In this document: positions 26,119-34,740 of the stretch, in pieces
Layout of the letters: each line of letters starts with the position of its first letter
Numbering within the stretch: the first letter of the stretch is position 1
Origin: Hyphomicrobiales bacterium
Lineage (GTDB): Bacteria; Pseudomonadota; Alphaproteobacteria; Rhizobiales; Rhizobiaceae
Assembly: GCA_900473185.1 (NCBI GenBank)
Contig: UCKU01000008.1
Location: 306,017-370,016, forward strand
Direction: 5' to 3'
Length of the DNA: 64,000 bases
Translations under genes and position numbers: made by a program
The notes under the pieces: generated by a model
What the model was told of the DNA's origin: nothing
Databases searched by the model: none
The model's input: the letters and a program-made list of their open reading frames with translations, nothing else

Positions 26119-26318
26119 CCCGCAATTCAAGCTGATGTCATCGCGGTCGTGGGCTTGCTCTTAGCCGATTAAGGAGAAATTCGTCACCGACATTGCTGCC
26201 ATGCCGCGACGACAGGTTGCACAGCCGGCGGGGGAAGTGCTAGGCGAGCCTTTTTGCTGGGAAGCTTGGCCTCAGGGGGAGGCCTGGCTGCTTTGAGCTG
26301 CAGAACCACGGTTGGACG

Positions 26319-27056
26319 ATGACGACCTGCATTTATGTGATCAATCTCGACCGGTCCACGGATCGGTGGAATGCATTGTCAGATCAGGCCAGGGCCCTGG
26401 AGTTCGACCTTGTTCGCATTGCCGGCGTCGATGGGCGGGAGGTTGCTGCAGATCAGCGCACGGCCTGTGATGAACGTGCCTTTCAGCGCAACAATGGCCG
26501 GACCATGCTGCCGGGCGAATATGGCTGCTACCGGAGCCACCTGAAGGTGCTCGCAGCTTTTCTGGAAACGGGCGAGGCCGCCTGCATCATCGTCGAGGAC
26601 GATATCATTTTGTCTGCCGACCTCGTTGCGCGCGCCGAAGCGGCACTTGCGGCGGTGCCCGGTGCCGATGTGATCAAGCTCTTCAATCACCGCATCGTTG
26701 GTTTCAGGCCTGTTGCCACCTCGGCGGCGGGCGACGAGATCGGCCGGGCGACGCATGGTCCGCAGGGATCGGCCGCCTGCTACGCGGTGACGCGGATGGG
26801 TGCGCTGAAGCTCCTCAAGACGATCGCCGTCATGCGGTTTCCTTGGGATATCGAATTGGAGCGGGGTTGGGCATCCCGAGCGCGGATCTATACGACCCGC
26901 CGGAATGTGACTGTCGTCAAAGAGGGCGGCTCGAATATCGGGACACGATCTGTCTACAGGGCCACCAAATTTCCCTGGTGGAGGCGGTTGCCGACCTATG
27001 CGATTCGCATCGCGGAGACTGCCCGCCGATTCAGCTACGCATTGAAGAAGAAGTAA
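26319..27056 (+). CDS. Glycosyltransferase family 25 (LPS-type)
   Basis: A 245-residue GT25 enzyme. It begins with YVINLDRSTDRW and has GEYGCYRSHLKVLAAF and the acidic ACIIVEDDIILSADL, which are hallmarks of the LgtB/LPS galactosyltransferase family. It would add a sugar to a surface glycan in the cytoplasm at the inner membrane. The C-terminus is basic (ending KKK). First gene of the glycan block; the next gene starts 400 bases later. Confidence 0.9.
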   Translation: MTTCIYVINLDRSTDRWNALSDQARALEFDLVRIAGVDGREVAADQRTACDERAFQRNNGRTMLPGEYGCYRSHLKVLAAFLETGEAACIIVEDDIILSADLVARAEAALAAVPGADVIKLFNHRIVGFRPVATSAAGDEIGRATHGPQGSAACYAVTRMGALKLLKTIAVMRFPWDIELERGWASRARIYTTRRNVTVVKEGGSNIGTRSVYRATKFPWWRRLPTYAIRIAETARRFSYALKKK

Positions 27057-27455
27057 GGCGTTCAGGCGGAATGCCTGGTTGTGATCGTGGCGGCTTTACT
27101 GTTGTTTCACGGTCCGGCTCAAGGCTTTTTGGGCAGTTTATCGGGTTACTTGGATATAATTACTGTACTTCATAGTACTGTCATAATTTTCAAGAGATAC
27201 GTCAGCAGGTTACCCCAAAAATGGTCATTCTGTGACGGAAAAGCTTACGAATCCGTATGTTTACCGAGTCTTGTTTATTACAATTCGGCAATGTAGACCT
27301 TCGCCCGAAGCTATCGAGTAGTGTTCCGCAACATCTCAACTCGATCGGCCATTGGTCTGAGGTGTATATTGAACGCTCGAAATGATTTCGTGGGTGAGTT
27401 GCACCCGCGTGCCTACGAGGCTGCCAATAAGGCGGCATCTCCAAGGTTGAAAATC
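27057..27455. other. AT-rich intergenic stretch without a recognised gene
   Basis: About 400 bases between the GT25 and GT4 genes, with clearly lower GC than either. I see no conserved protein; the frame of the GT4 gene is open from 27321 but the first 45 residues do not look like the family. It probably holds the GT4 promoter and an untranslated leader. Confidence 0.5.
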
Positions 27456-28508
27456 ATGCATGTCTTGTTCTCCTCCAGAGTTGCTGGATCGGAACGATAC
27501 TGTGCCGACCTCGCCAACGGGCAGGCTGCTCTTGGACACGAGGTTCACGTTGCCGGACGATACGGCTCGCCGATCGCTGGCCTGCTCTCGAAAGAGGTTG
27601 TTTTCCACGGCTTCGCAATCCCGTTTCTGCGGGGCCTGAGGCTGCGGCGGCTGATGGACAGGACAGGGATCGAGATCGCGCACGGGCATCTCAGCCATGG
27701 CTGCAAGGCTCTTGCCGCAGCGCCCGACAGTGTCGTCAGGATCGCGACCCTGCATGTCGGCTACAAGGCCAGGCAGCACGCCTGCCTCGACGGGGTGATC
27801 TGCGTCAACACCGCCCAGTCGACGCGGCTCGGCACATTTGACGGCCAGTCGACGCTGATTTCCAACTGGCTGCCCGATGTCAAATCCGCCGAGAGCTTCG
27901 ACCTGCGTGCGCAGCTGAATTTGCCGCGCGAAACACGGCTCGTCGGCAGCGTCGGCCGTCTGCATCTCAGCAAGGGATATGATGTGCTGGTGTCGGCCTT
28001 CCGGCAGTCGGCACCCGACAATGCCGCCCTCGTCATCGTCGGCGAGGGGCCGCATCGCGCCGCGCTGGAAAAGCTCGCCAAGGGCGATAGCCGCATCCAT
28101 CTGCCCGGCCATTGCAACAATGTGCCGGGGTTCCTGCGCAATCTGGATCTCTTCGTCTCGCCGTCGCGAGAGGAATCGGCAGGGCTTGCGATCCTCGAAG
28201 CCATGCATGAGGGGCTGCCGATTATCGCGACGGCCGCCGAGGGCCCGGCGGAATATCTGCGCGACCATCCGGTGACGCTGATCGCACCCGGCTCCGTCGA
28301 GGGGCTCGCCGAGGCGCTTGCCGATGTGCTGCGGGAACAGCCTGTTGTCCGCCTGTCGCGCGTAGGCTACGACTTGGTTCCTTTCTCTCGTTCGGCAGGT
28401 ATTGCGAATGTTCTCGATTTCTATTCCCGGGTTGCCCGCGGAGCGGTCCAAGCTGGCCCCGACATCGATCAGCCTCGGTTGATCTATGCGTCTGAAGCCC
28501 AAGAGTGA
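27456..28508 (+). CDS. Glycosyltransferase family 4
   Basis: A ~350-residue GT-B enzyme. The start MHVLFSSRVAGSERYCADLA is a family 4 N-terminal domain. The C-terminal domain has SVGRLHLSKGYDVLVSA, then the donor-binding SPSREESAGLAILEAMHEGLPI with the EX7E motif. It would transfer a sugar from a nucleotide donor to a glycan. AAGG lies nine bases before the ATG at 27456; the TTG at 27447 and an ATG-like start at 27321 are alternatives. It overlaps the next gene by 23 bases. Confidence 0.9.
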   Translation: MHVLFSSRVAGSERYCADLANGQAALGHEVHVAGRYGSPIAGLLSKEVVFHGFAIPFLRGLRLRRLMDRTGIEIAHGHLSHGCKALAAAPDSVVRIATLHVGYKARQHACLDGVICVNTAQSTRLGTFDGQSTLISNWLPDVKSAESFDLRAQLNLPRETRLVGSVGRLHLSKGYDVLVSAFRQSAPDNAALVIVGEGPHRAALEKLAKGDSRIHLPGHCNNVPGFLRNLDLFVSPSREESAGLAILEAMHEGLPIIATAAEGPAEYLRDHPVTLIAPGSVEGLAEALADVLREQPVVRLSRVGYDLVPFSRSAGIANVLDFYSRVARGAVQAGPDIDQPRLIYASEAQE

Positions 28509-29418
28509 TTTCTGGCAGGTCGGCATCGTGCCTGCAGCCGCCGAGGCGCTGCTCGATGCCAAGACTTTGGCTGATTGTTCCGATCGAATTACATGGCTGC
28601 CCGATCCGGGGCCATGGCGATATCTTGCCGATCCCTTCGCCGTGAAGAAGGGCGACAGCCTGCACGTCTTCGTGGAGGCCTATGACTACCACACCAAGCA
28701 TGGCTTCATCGAGCGCCACGAACTGGCGGGGCCGGACCTCAAATGGCGCGGCAGGGCGGTGGTTCTCACCAAACCTTTTCATCTCTCCTATCCCTTCCTG
28801 ATCGAGCAGGATGGCGAGGTGCTGATGATGCCGGAAAGCCATAAGGCGGGGGAGGTTGCGCTTTACCGCGCCCGTTCGTTCCCCGATGACTGGGTGCGGG
28901 AAACGGTGCTCCTGGCCGGTTTGCCCGCTGCCGAGGCCTGCCTGATCGAGTATGAGGGCAAGTGGTGGATGTTCTACACGCTTGTCGGGGCCGGGGCGCG
29001 CGACCAGCGCGAGCTGCATATCGCCTTTGCTGACAGCCTGACCGGCCCGTGGAAGACCCATCCGCAAAATCCGGTTCTGGTGGATCGCTCCGGCGCCCGG
29101 CCGGGCGGTACGCCCTTTGTCGGCGCCGATGGGCAGATCATCCTGCCGGTTCAGGACTGCAGCGTCAGCTATGGCGGCGGCCTGCGCTTCCTGCGCTTCA
29201 GCCTGCTCAGCGAGACGCATGTGACCTGCGCGCATCTGCCGGCGCAGTTGACGGGCGGTCTCGCCACTGCCGATTGCCCCGACGGCTTGCACACATTTTC
29301 TGCCTGCGGAGAGCTGACGCTGATCGATGTGAAGCGTATCGACAGATCCTTCGGCCGCCATATCGTCAACCTGAAGCGTAAGCTGCTGCCGAAGCCCGCC
29401 TTGTCCGCATTGGGGTGA
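28486..29418 (+). CDS. GINT1 N-terminal-domain-like beta-propeller protein
   Basis: A 310-residue protein. Repeated blades such as YLADPFAVKKGDSLHVFVEAYD, YPFLIEQDGEVLMMPESHKAG and CLIEYEGKWWMFYTL indicate a five-bladed propeller like GH43/GH32 enzymes. The combination with GFIERHEL resembles the N-terminal domain of plant glucosamine inositolphosphorylceramide transferase 1 and its bacterial counterparts in glycan clusters. A glycan-transfer or glycan-recognition role is inferred. Translation is probably coupled to the GT4 gene, because the start lies inside it. Confidence 0.75.
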   Translation: MRLKPKSDFWQVGIVPAAAEALLDAKTLADCSDRITWLPDPGPWRYLADPFAVKKGDSLHVFVEAYDYHTKHGFIERHELAGPDLKWRGRAVVLTKPFHLSYPFLIEQDGEVLMMPESHKAGEVALYRARSFPDDWVRETVLLAGLPAAEACLIEYEGKWWMFYTLVGAGARDQRELHIAFADSLTGPWKTHPQNPVLVDRSGARPGGTPFVGADGQIILPVQDCSVSYGGGLRFLRFSLLSETHVTCAHLPAQLTGGLATADCPDGLHTFSACGELTLIDVKRIDRSFGRHIVNLKRKLLPKPALSALG

Positions 29419-29540
29419 TATCGGCCGTTTTGCCCTCGCAATCTGCGCCGACACGGGCGAAACTGGACCCAGCGGATTCGACGCGGAGGAACGGTCGGGA
29501 TGCCTTGCCGGCAAGGGCGACAATGGTCTGGAGATGAGCG

Positions 29541-30305
29541 ATGACGAAGCCGATGCTGTCGTTGCAGCTCTATTCGATGCGCGGCCTCGGAGATCTCGGC
29601 ACGCAGCTCGACAAGGCGGCGAGCGCCGGCTTTGGCGCCGTCGAGCCGCTCGAAGGACATTTGCGTGACGCGAATAATCTTCAGGCCGGGCTTGTCAGGA
29701 ACGGGCTGACGGCACCATCAGCTCATGTCGGACTGGAGGCGCTGCGCAGCGAGCGGCAGCGCTTTGTCGATGCCTGCCAGCAATGCGGCATCGGGCAACT
29801 CTTCGTCCCGCATCCGGCACCGTCTGCGATGAAAGAAACGAGGGCGGCATGGCAGCGGATCGGCCATGAGCTGGGCGTGCTTGCGGAGCAGATGAAGGCA
29901 GCGGGCATCGTGCTCGGCTATCACAACAAGATGGCAGGCTTCGACCGCACCATTGGCGGGCGCTACGGGTTCGAGCTGATGTTCGAGGCGGCCAAGGGTA
30001 GCCCGCTCACCTGGCAGGCGGATATTGCGTGGCTGGCGCGCGCCCAGCCGAATGCGGTCGAATGGATCAGGCGCTATGCCAGCGTGCTGGTCTCAGTGCA
30101 TGTGAAGGATCAGGCGCCCGATAATGTCGATCCGGAGGAGGGCGGTTGGGCCAATGTCGGCTCCGGCGTGCTCGTCTGGCCGTCGCTGTGGCAGGCGGCT
30201 GTCGCAAGCGGGGCGCGGCTCTTCGTCGTCGAGCACGACAATCCGCGGCTGCCCTTCGAATTTGCGGCGCGCAGCTATGCCTATCTCAGCCGGTTTGTGA
30301 GTTAG
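29541..30305 (+). CDS. Sugar phosphate isomerase/epimerase (xylose isomerase-like TIM barrel)
   Basis: A 254-residue AP-endonuclease-2-like TIM barrel. Seen are MLSLQLYSMRGLG at the start, a PHPAPSAMKE segment, GIVLGYHNKMAGF, and the metal-site segments LVSVHVKDQAP and FVVEHDN. The family includes sugar isomerases and inosose dehydratase-like enzymes. Substrate unknown, but location after glycan genes suggests a sugar. Confidence 0.87.
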   Translation: MTKPMLSLQLYSMRGLGDLGTQLDKAASAGFGAVEPLEGHLRDANNLQAGLVRNGLTAPSAHVGLEALRSERQRFVDACQQCGIGQLFVPHPAPSAMKETRAAWQRIGHELGVLAEQMKAAGIVLGYHNKMAGFDRTIGGRYGFELMFEAAKGSPLTWQADIAWLARAQPNAVEWIRRYASVLVSVHVKDQAPDNVDPEEGGWANVGSGVLVWPSLWQAAVASGARLFVVEHDNPRLPFEFAARSYAYLSRFVS

Positions 30306-30473
30306 AACGTTGGCCTTTGCCCGCCGCTGATCGCTGGAAATGTGGGGAAGGGATGCGGCCGGGAACAATCATATCTTTGCTATGCCTTTAGATATGGCGC
30401 AAGGGGGACTTGCGGCAAGACCCTGAAGAGGGCGTAGAACGCTCAACCTGATCAACAGCATCGGGAGATGAGC

Positions 30474-31718
30474 ATGCGTGTATTGCTATCCACATACGGA
30501 TCACGAGGAGATGTGCAGCCATTGGCGGCGCTGGCGATTGCCTTGCGGACAACAGGCGTCGAGGCAGTGGTCTGCGCGCCGCCGGATGCGGAATTTGCCG
30601 GGCTGCTTGATCGGCTCGGCGTGCCGCTGGCGCCGGCCAACGCGCCTGTGCGGCAATGGGTGAGCGAGGTGATGAAGACCGCAGAGCGCAATACGCGAGA
30701 GCGTTTGGCCGATGGCATTTCCGAACGGGCGGCCGGGATATTGGCGGGACAGTTCGAGGCGTTGTCAGCGGCTGCGGAAGGGTGCGATCTCATCGTCGCA
30801 GCTGGGCTGTTTCCGGCAATGGCGGCGGCGCAGCTGGTGGCTGAGCGGGCCGGCATCGGCTATTTCGGGGCGACATTCTGCCCGATCTTCCTGCCGTCGC
30901 ATCATCACAAGCCGCATGAATTCAAGGGCCGGCCGCATCCGCCCGGCGTGACCGACAACCGGGTTCTCTGGGACTATGATATCGAAACGAAGAATGTAAT
31001 CTTTGGCGGCGCCTATAATCGGCTGCGCGTATCGATGGGCATGGCGCCGCTGGACAATGTGCGCGATCCCGTTCTGACCCGCCGGCCGTTGCTTGCGGCC
31101 GATCCGGTGATCGGGCCGCTGCTTGCGACGGATCTGATCGACGCGGTGCAGATGGGCGCCTGGATGCTCGATGACGACCGGCAGCTGCCGGCGGCGCTGC
31201 AGGCTTTTCTCGATGCAGGTGCGCCGCCCGTCTATGTCGGCTTCGGCAGTATGCCGATGCATGCGCTGAAGGATGCCGCCGGGATGATCCTTGCGGCGAT
31301 CCGCGCTCAGGGGCGGCGTGCGGTACTGTCGCGCGGCTGGGCCGGGCTGGTGCCTGATGAGGACGCAAGCGACTGTTTCGTCATTGACGAGGCCAATCAT
31401 CAGGCGCTCTTTCCGCTGACTGCGGCGATCGTCCATCATGGCGGAGCAGGGACGACGGCAGCGGCAAGCCGGGCGGGCGTGCCACAGGTGGTCGTGGCGC
31501 AGATTGCCGACCAGCCCTATTGGGCGGGCCGCGTTGCAGCACTCGGCATCGGCGTGGCGCATGAGGGGACGATACCGACGCCTGAGACCTTCTCCGCCGC
31601 GCTTTCGGCGGCGTTGCAGCCTGATATGCGCCAGCGCGCTGTGGCCGTCGCCCCCACGATCCGAACCGACGGGGCGATGGTGGCGGCAAGGCTGCTGCTT
31701 GCCTCGTCCGGCGCATAA
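30474..31718 (+). CDS. UGT/vancomycin-type glycosyltransferase (GT1)
   Basis: A 414-residue GT-B enzyme of the MGT/GtfB type. It starts RVLLSTYGSRGDVQPLAALA and has the donor-binding region IVHHGGAGTTAAASRAGVPQ near residue 320, followed by QIADQPYWAGRVAALGIG. Such enzymes decorate lipids, sterols or small molecules. GGGAG lies six bases before the ATG at 30474; a further in-frame ATG at 30468 adds two residues. It is separate from the GT4 group by 160 bases and may have its own promoter. Confidence 0.9.
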   Translation: MRVLLSTYGSRGDVQPLAALAIALRTTGVEAVVCAPPDAEFAGLLDRLGVPLAPANAPVRQWVSEVMKTAERNTRERLADGISERAAGILAGQFEALSAAAEGCDLIVAAGLFPAMAAAQLVAERAGIGYFGATFCPIFLPSHHHKPHEFKGRPHPPGVTDNRVLWDYDIETKNVIFGGAYNRLRVSMGMAPLDNVRDPVLTRRPLLAADPVIGPLLATDLIDAVQMGAWMLDDDRQLPAALQAFLDAGAPPVYVGFGSMPMHALKDAAGMILAAIRAQGRRAVLSRGWAGLVPDEDASDCFVIDEANHQALFPLTAAIVHHGGAGTTAAASRAGVPQVVVAQIADQPYWAGRVAALGIGVAHEGTIPTPETFSAALSAALQPDMRQRAVAVAPTIRTDGAMVAARLLLASSGA

Positions 31719-31731
31719 ACGGGGATCGCGG

Positions 31732-31998
31732 TCAATCGCGCGGCAGTCTGCCGAGCAGCAGCTGGTTTCCCGTGCGGTTGCCGCAACCGATGCATTTCAG
31801 GCGAGGGCCGATCCTCGCCAGCGATATGTCCTTGCCATAGCGGTAGGCGAGCATGCGCCGGTCGATCCTCGTCTCGTGCTGGCAGGCCGGGCAGCGGGCA
31901 TGGAGGACATACCATTGCGGCAGGGTGGCGAGCGTCTCCCTGTCGGTTGCGACCTCCTCATGGCTGGCGACGAGATCGATGCTGCGGCGGTGTTTCAT
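31732..31998 (-). CDS. Small zinc-ribbon-like protein
   Basis: An 88-residue protein with two CxxC pairs, ARCPACQHET near residue 35 and LKCIGCGNRTG near residue 69, which could bind one zinc. I know no function. The ATG overlaps the stop of the upstream gene as ATGA, so the pair is translated together. Confidence 0.72.
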   Translation of the reverse strand: MKHRRSIDLVASHEEVATDRETLATLPQWYVLHARCPACQHETRIDRRMLAYRYGKDISLARIGPRLKCIGCGNRTGNQLLLGRLPRD

Positions 31999-32234
31999 GT
32001 CCGGTCAAAGGAGGACCTGTCGAAGGTGGGCCGCCAGCCGCGGGTCATGCCCCGGCTCATGGCGCCTTCGGCAAGCGCAAGCTGTTTGCGCAGGTGACGG
32101 CAGTCCTGCAGAAGCGTGGCGATGGCAGCCTTGGCATCCTCGTCGTGCCAGGAGAGCACGGCCTCGACCTCCCAGCTCAGATCTTCGTTTCGGATCACAT
32201 CACCATCGGTTTTTGGGGCCAATTGCGGACGCAT
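31995..32234 (-). CDS. Small acidic protein of unknown function
   Basis: A 79-residue protein, with SWEVEAVLSWHDEDAKAAIA and CRHLRKQLALAEGAMS suggesting a helical, possibly coiled-coil body. AGGAGA lies upstream of the ATG at 32234; the frame runs to 32258 but without a ribosome site. First gene of a two-gene unit with the zinc-ribbon protein. Confidence 0.68.
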   Translation of the reverse strand: MRPQLAPKTDGDVIRNEDLSWEVEAVLSWHDEDAKAAIATLLQDCRHLRKQLALAEGAMSRGMTRGWRPTFDRSSFDRT

Positions 32235-32450
32235 GTTCTCATTCTCCTTGCAGAGCATTTCAGTTCAGGATTGTCGGGATGGCGACCGCAGCGCCAGGAA
32301 CGTTCTTATTATGTTCTCATTCTGGCGGGAGTCAAGGGCTGCGGTCAGGCTGGGCGCGGAGAAGAAAATTGGATCGGGCGCGGTTTGCAGACATCACGTG
32401 ATTGAGGCAGGATACGGCCATCGAAACAGGCAGGATGAAACGGTGCGCTG

Positions 32451-32852
32451 ATGCTGATCGGCTCATGTCATTGCGGCAAGACGGGCTGGACGCTGGAAGG
32501 CGATCCCGGCTCGATTACGGCGTGCAACTGCACGCTCTGCCGGCGCTATGGAGCGCTCTGGGCCTATGATTACGAGGGCGAGCGGATCAGCGTGAATGGC
32601 GAGACCGGCTCCTATACGCGGGCCGGCCGGGAGACGTCATCGCTGGAAATATTGTTCTGCCCGACTTGCGCCTGCGTGCTCAGCTGGCGCGGCTTGAGGC
32701 TCAACAGGGATGGGCGCCGGCGCATGGCGGTCAATCTGCGGCTGGCGCCGCCGGATCTCGTTTCCGATCTGCTGATCGATCATTTCGACGGGCTGGAAAC
32801 ATTTGACGACCTACCCTCCAAGGGGCGGTGCGTGCGCGATCTCTGGTTCTGA
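32451..32852 (+). CDS. GFA/CENP-V family zinc-binding protein, second copy
   Basis: A 133-residue GFA-fold protein. The zinc ligands lie in GSCHCGKTGW, CNCTLCRRYGALW near residue 25, and FCPTCACVLSW near residue 70. It is related to, but clearly different from, the GFA protein at 2445-2864. Catalytic function unproven. Confidence 0.87.
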   Translation: MLIGSCHCGKTGWTLEGDPGSITACNCTLCRRYGALWAYDYEGERISVNGETGSYTRAGRETSSLEILFCPTCACVLSWRGLRLNRDGRRRMAVNLRLAPPDLVSDLLIDHFDGLETFDDLPSKGRCVRDLWF

Positions 32853-32935
32853 CGGTTCGGGATGATTGCAGGCTGCCGATGTCCCGATCTTCCTCAAATC
32901 GGGAAATGCCGCTGCACGCGTTTGACGGAATTGCT

Positions 32936-33097
32936 CTAGACCAGTCCATGGCCTCCGATAAAGAAGATCGCCGCGCACAGGATCAAGATCGCGGCGACCG
33001 CATGGACTCGGGAAAAACCATGTCCATGGGTCGGAGCCTCTGCACCATAGCCGAGACTACGATGGTCTTCTTCGAAATTTGACAGCAAATCGCGCAT
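32936..33097 (-). CDS. Possible 53-residue single-helix membrane protein
   Basis: The frame from the ATG at 33097 gives an acidic, His-rich N-terminal half followed by one strong hydrophobic helix (AVAAILILCAAIFFIGG) and a stop. GGGGGG lies about eight bases upstream. The clean helix and the ribosome site are in favour; there is no family to compare with. Confidence 0.4.
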   Translation of the reverse strand: MRDLLSNFEEDHRSLGYGAEAPTHGHGFSRVHAVAAILILCAAIFFIGGHGLV

Positions 33098-33680
33098 TTC
33101 ATGCCCCCCAAGCATCCGGCCTGAATCTTATTTGCCAGGCTCAAGGGTACCATGCGCTCGTTCGCGTGATTTGGGCAGATCGCCAAAGGTTCAATCACCT
33201 TCCGGCGGATGCGCCATACCCAGCGAAAACAGCCGGTGAAACCAGCCGTTTGCAGATGCGAGGGGCGCTCGTCCCTCGTCCCTTCCGGCCGGCATCCGAT
33301 CACGTAATGAAGTAAATTGCTACCTTTGATTGATTCGATCGACGGCCATACAGCTCAGTGCCGCCGCGACGGCGCCTTCGCGTGGCAAGCCCCGAACAAT
33401 TAAACCGCGATGCCGCTGCCACCGGGGATGCGGAAGCAGGTTGGTCGATGATGCGGGCTCGTGAGGACCAATGCGCTGCTGGCGGAGCGGCAAGTATAAT
33501 TCTTTCGATGTTACCCGTTTTATCCATTCGACCTATTTTTCCACCTTTTTGCTATGTGGGTGGCAATAGTAAATCGGCTAACTTTGCGATAACAGAAAAA
33601 ATAAGGAAGTTATTATGTGCCAGTGGGCGCAGAATAAATCCGAAGTTTTGGCTTTATTCAAGCTGATTCCGAAGGGGGCC
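33098..33680. other. Gene-poor, partly AT-rich stretch
   Basis: About 580 bases with no frame that looks coding. GC falls noticeably from ~33500. I see no repeat, RNA or mobile-element end. Confidence 0.45.
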
Positions 33681-33845
33681 ATGAGGATTTACTGCTTTAT
33701 CATTGCGCTTCAGCTCGGCCTGCTGATGTGGGTTGGAGCCTACTATAGCGCCCAGGGACTTTATCTCACGTTGAATGCTTCGCACTCCCGGACTATTTCT
33801 CTTGCTTCAACTGACATCACGGCGATCTCCGGAAACGCCCGATGA
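33681..33845 (+). CDS. Possible 54-residue membrane peptide
   Basis: MRIYCFIIALQLGLLMWVGA begins one hydrophobic helix, followed by a polar tail. AAGGGGG lies five bases before the ATG. No family recognised; it could equally be a gene fragment. The frame is open further upstream to 33615. Confidence 0.3.
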   Translation: MRIYCFIIALQLGLLMWVGAYYSAQGLYLTLNASHSRTISLASTDITAISGNAR

Positions 33846-33916
33846 CAACAACCGCCACCGGCCGCGATGGCCTTGATAGCTTCCACAACAACCAAGAAAC
33901 CTGAAAACATACCACT

Positions 33917-34093
33917 GTGAGACCGCTGCATTCCCTCCTGATCGTTTATCTTGGCCCGCCGTTGATGGCAGCTGCGCTTCTTCTGTTCACGGTATCGTGG
34001 TTCAGCGACCAGCCGTCCGACACACGGCCGGATGCAGCAAGCGCCGTGCGAAAAGGCGGCAGGCTCGGCAGTCAGAGCGAGATGTTTCGGTGA
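33917..34093 (+). CDS. Possible 58-residue single-helix protein
   Basis: From a GTG at 33917, the frame gives one hydrophobic segment (SLLIVYLGPPLMAAALLLF) and a basic tail. No convincing ribosome site and no family. Listed because it is the only plausible frame in this gap. Confidence 0.22.
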   Translation: MRPLHSLLIVYLGPPLMAAALLLFTVSWFSDQPSDTRPDAASAVRKGGRLGSQSEMFR

Positions 34094-34227
34094 TAGGGAG
34101 GGCGCTACGCCACTATCGTCAGCGAGAAAAATGAGAAGGGCCGCCAAGTGGGGCCCGGAGACCCTTCTCCAGCTGGTAGGTGCAGCATCCAGCGGGGGCA
34201 AAATACAAGCAGCGGCTGTTTTCGATA

Positions 34228-34241
34228 GTGACCGCGGTCAC
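34228..34241. promoter_or_regulatory. CRP/Clr-like palindrome upstream of the UBP gene
   Basis: GTGACCGCGGTCAC is a perfect 14-base palindrome. With flanks it reads A-GTGA-N6-TCAC-A, close to the CRP half-site pattern TGTGA-N6-TCACA. It lies 184 bases upstream of the UBP zinc-finger gene, whose neighbour has a cyclic-nucleotide-binding domain. The remainder of 34094-34424 shows no gene. Confidence 0.42.
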
Positions 34242-34424
34242 AGCATGGCAATATTTTCTAGTGGAAGCTGAACTAACCTGCTTCGCGTGCATTGAGGACG
34301 CCGTCTCGCCCCGGATACCGGTCGACGAAAATATGGTTCTACACCTGCGTATGATAGAGAAAATCGTCTCCTGATCTATCTTCCTTCCGGCAGTCGCGGA
34401 CTTTCATAACCACAGGAGAACCAG

Positions 34425-34730
34425 ATGTCGGGATGTAAGCATGTTGCAGCCGTTCGATCCGTCGAGCCCAGAACGCTTGGCTGCGAGGAATGCCTGGAGG
34501 ACGGACAGGAATGGGTCCATCTTCGGCTTTGCCGGGAATGCGGCCATGTCGGGTGCTGCGACCAGTCCATCGGAAAGCATGCGACGGCGCATTTCCATGC
34601 TACGGGACATCCCATTATCGAGGGCTATGATCCGCCTGAGGGCTGGGGCTGGTGCTATCTCGACGAGACGATGGTAGAACTGCCGGATCAGACGCCGCAG
34701 CGCGGCCCGATCCCGCGCTATTATTATTGA
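34425..34730 (+). CDS. UBP-type zinc finger protein
   Basis: A 101-residue protein made almost entirely of a ZnF-UBP domain. Ligands lie in SGCKH, LGCEECLEDG, LRLCRECGHVGCCDQS, and HATAHFHATGHPII. In eukaryotes this fold binds the ubiquitin C-terminus. Bacteria lack ubiquitin, so its partner is unknown. Its stop is 10 bases before the next gene, so the two form an operon; the pairing with a cNMP-domain reductase is one I recall from other genomes. Confidence 0.9.
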   Translation: MSGCKHVAAVRSVEPRTLGCEECLEDGQEWVHLRLCRECGHVGCCDQSIGKHATAHFHATGHPIIEGYDPPEGWGWCYLDETMVELPDQTPQRGPIPRYYY

Positions 34731-34740
34731 GCGTGCCGAC

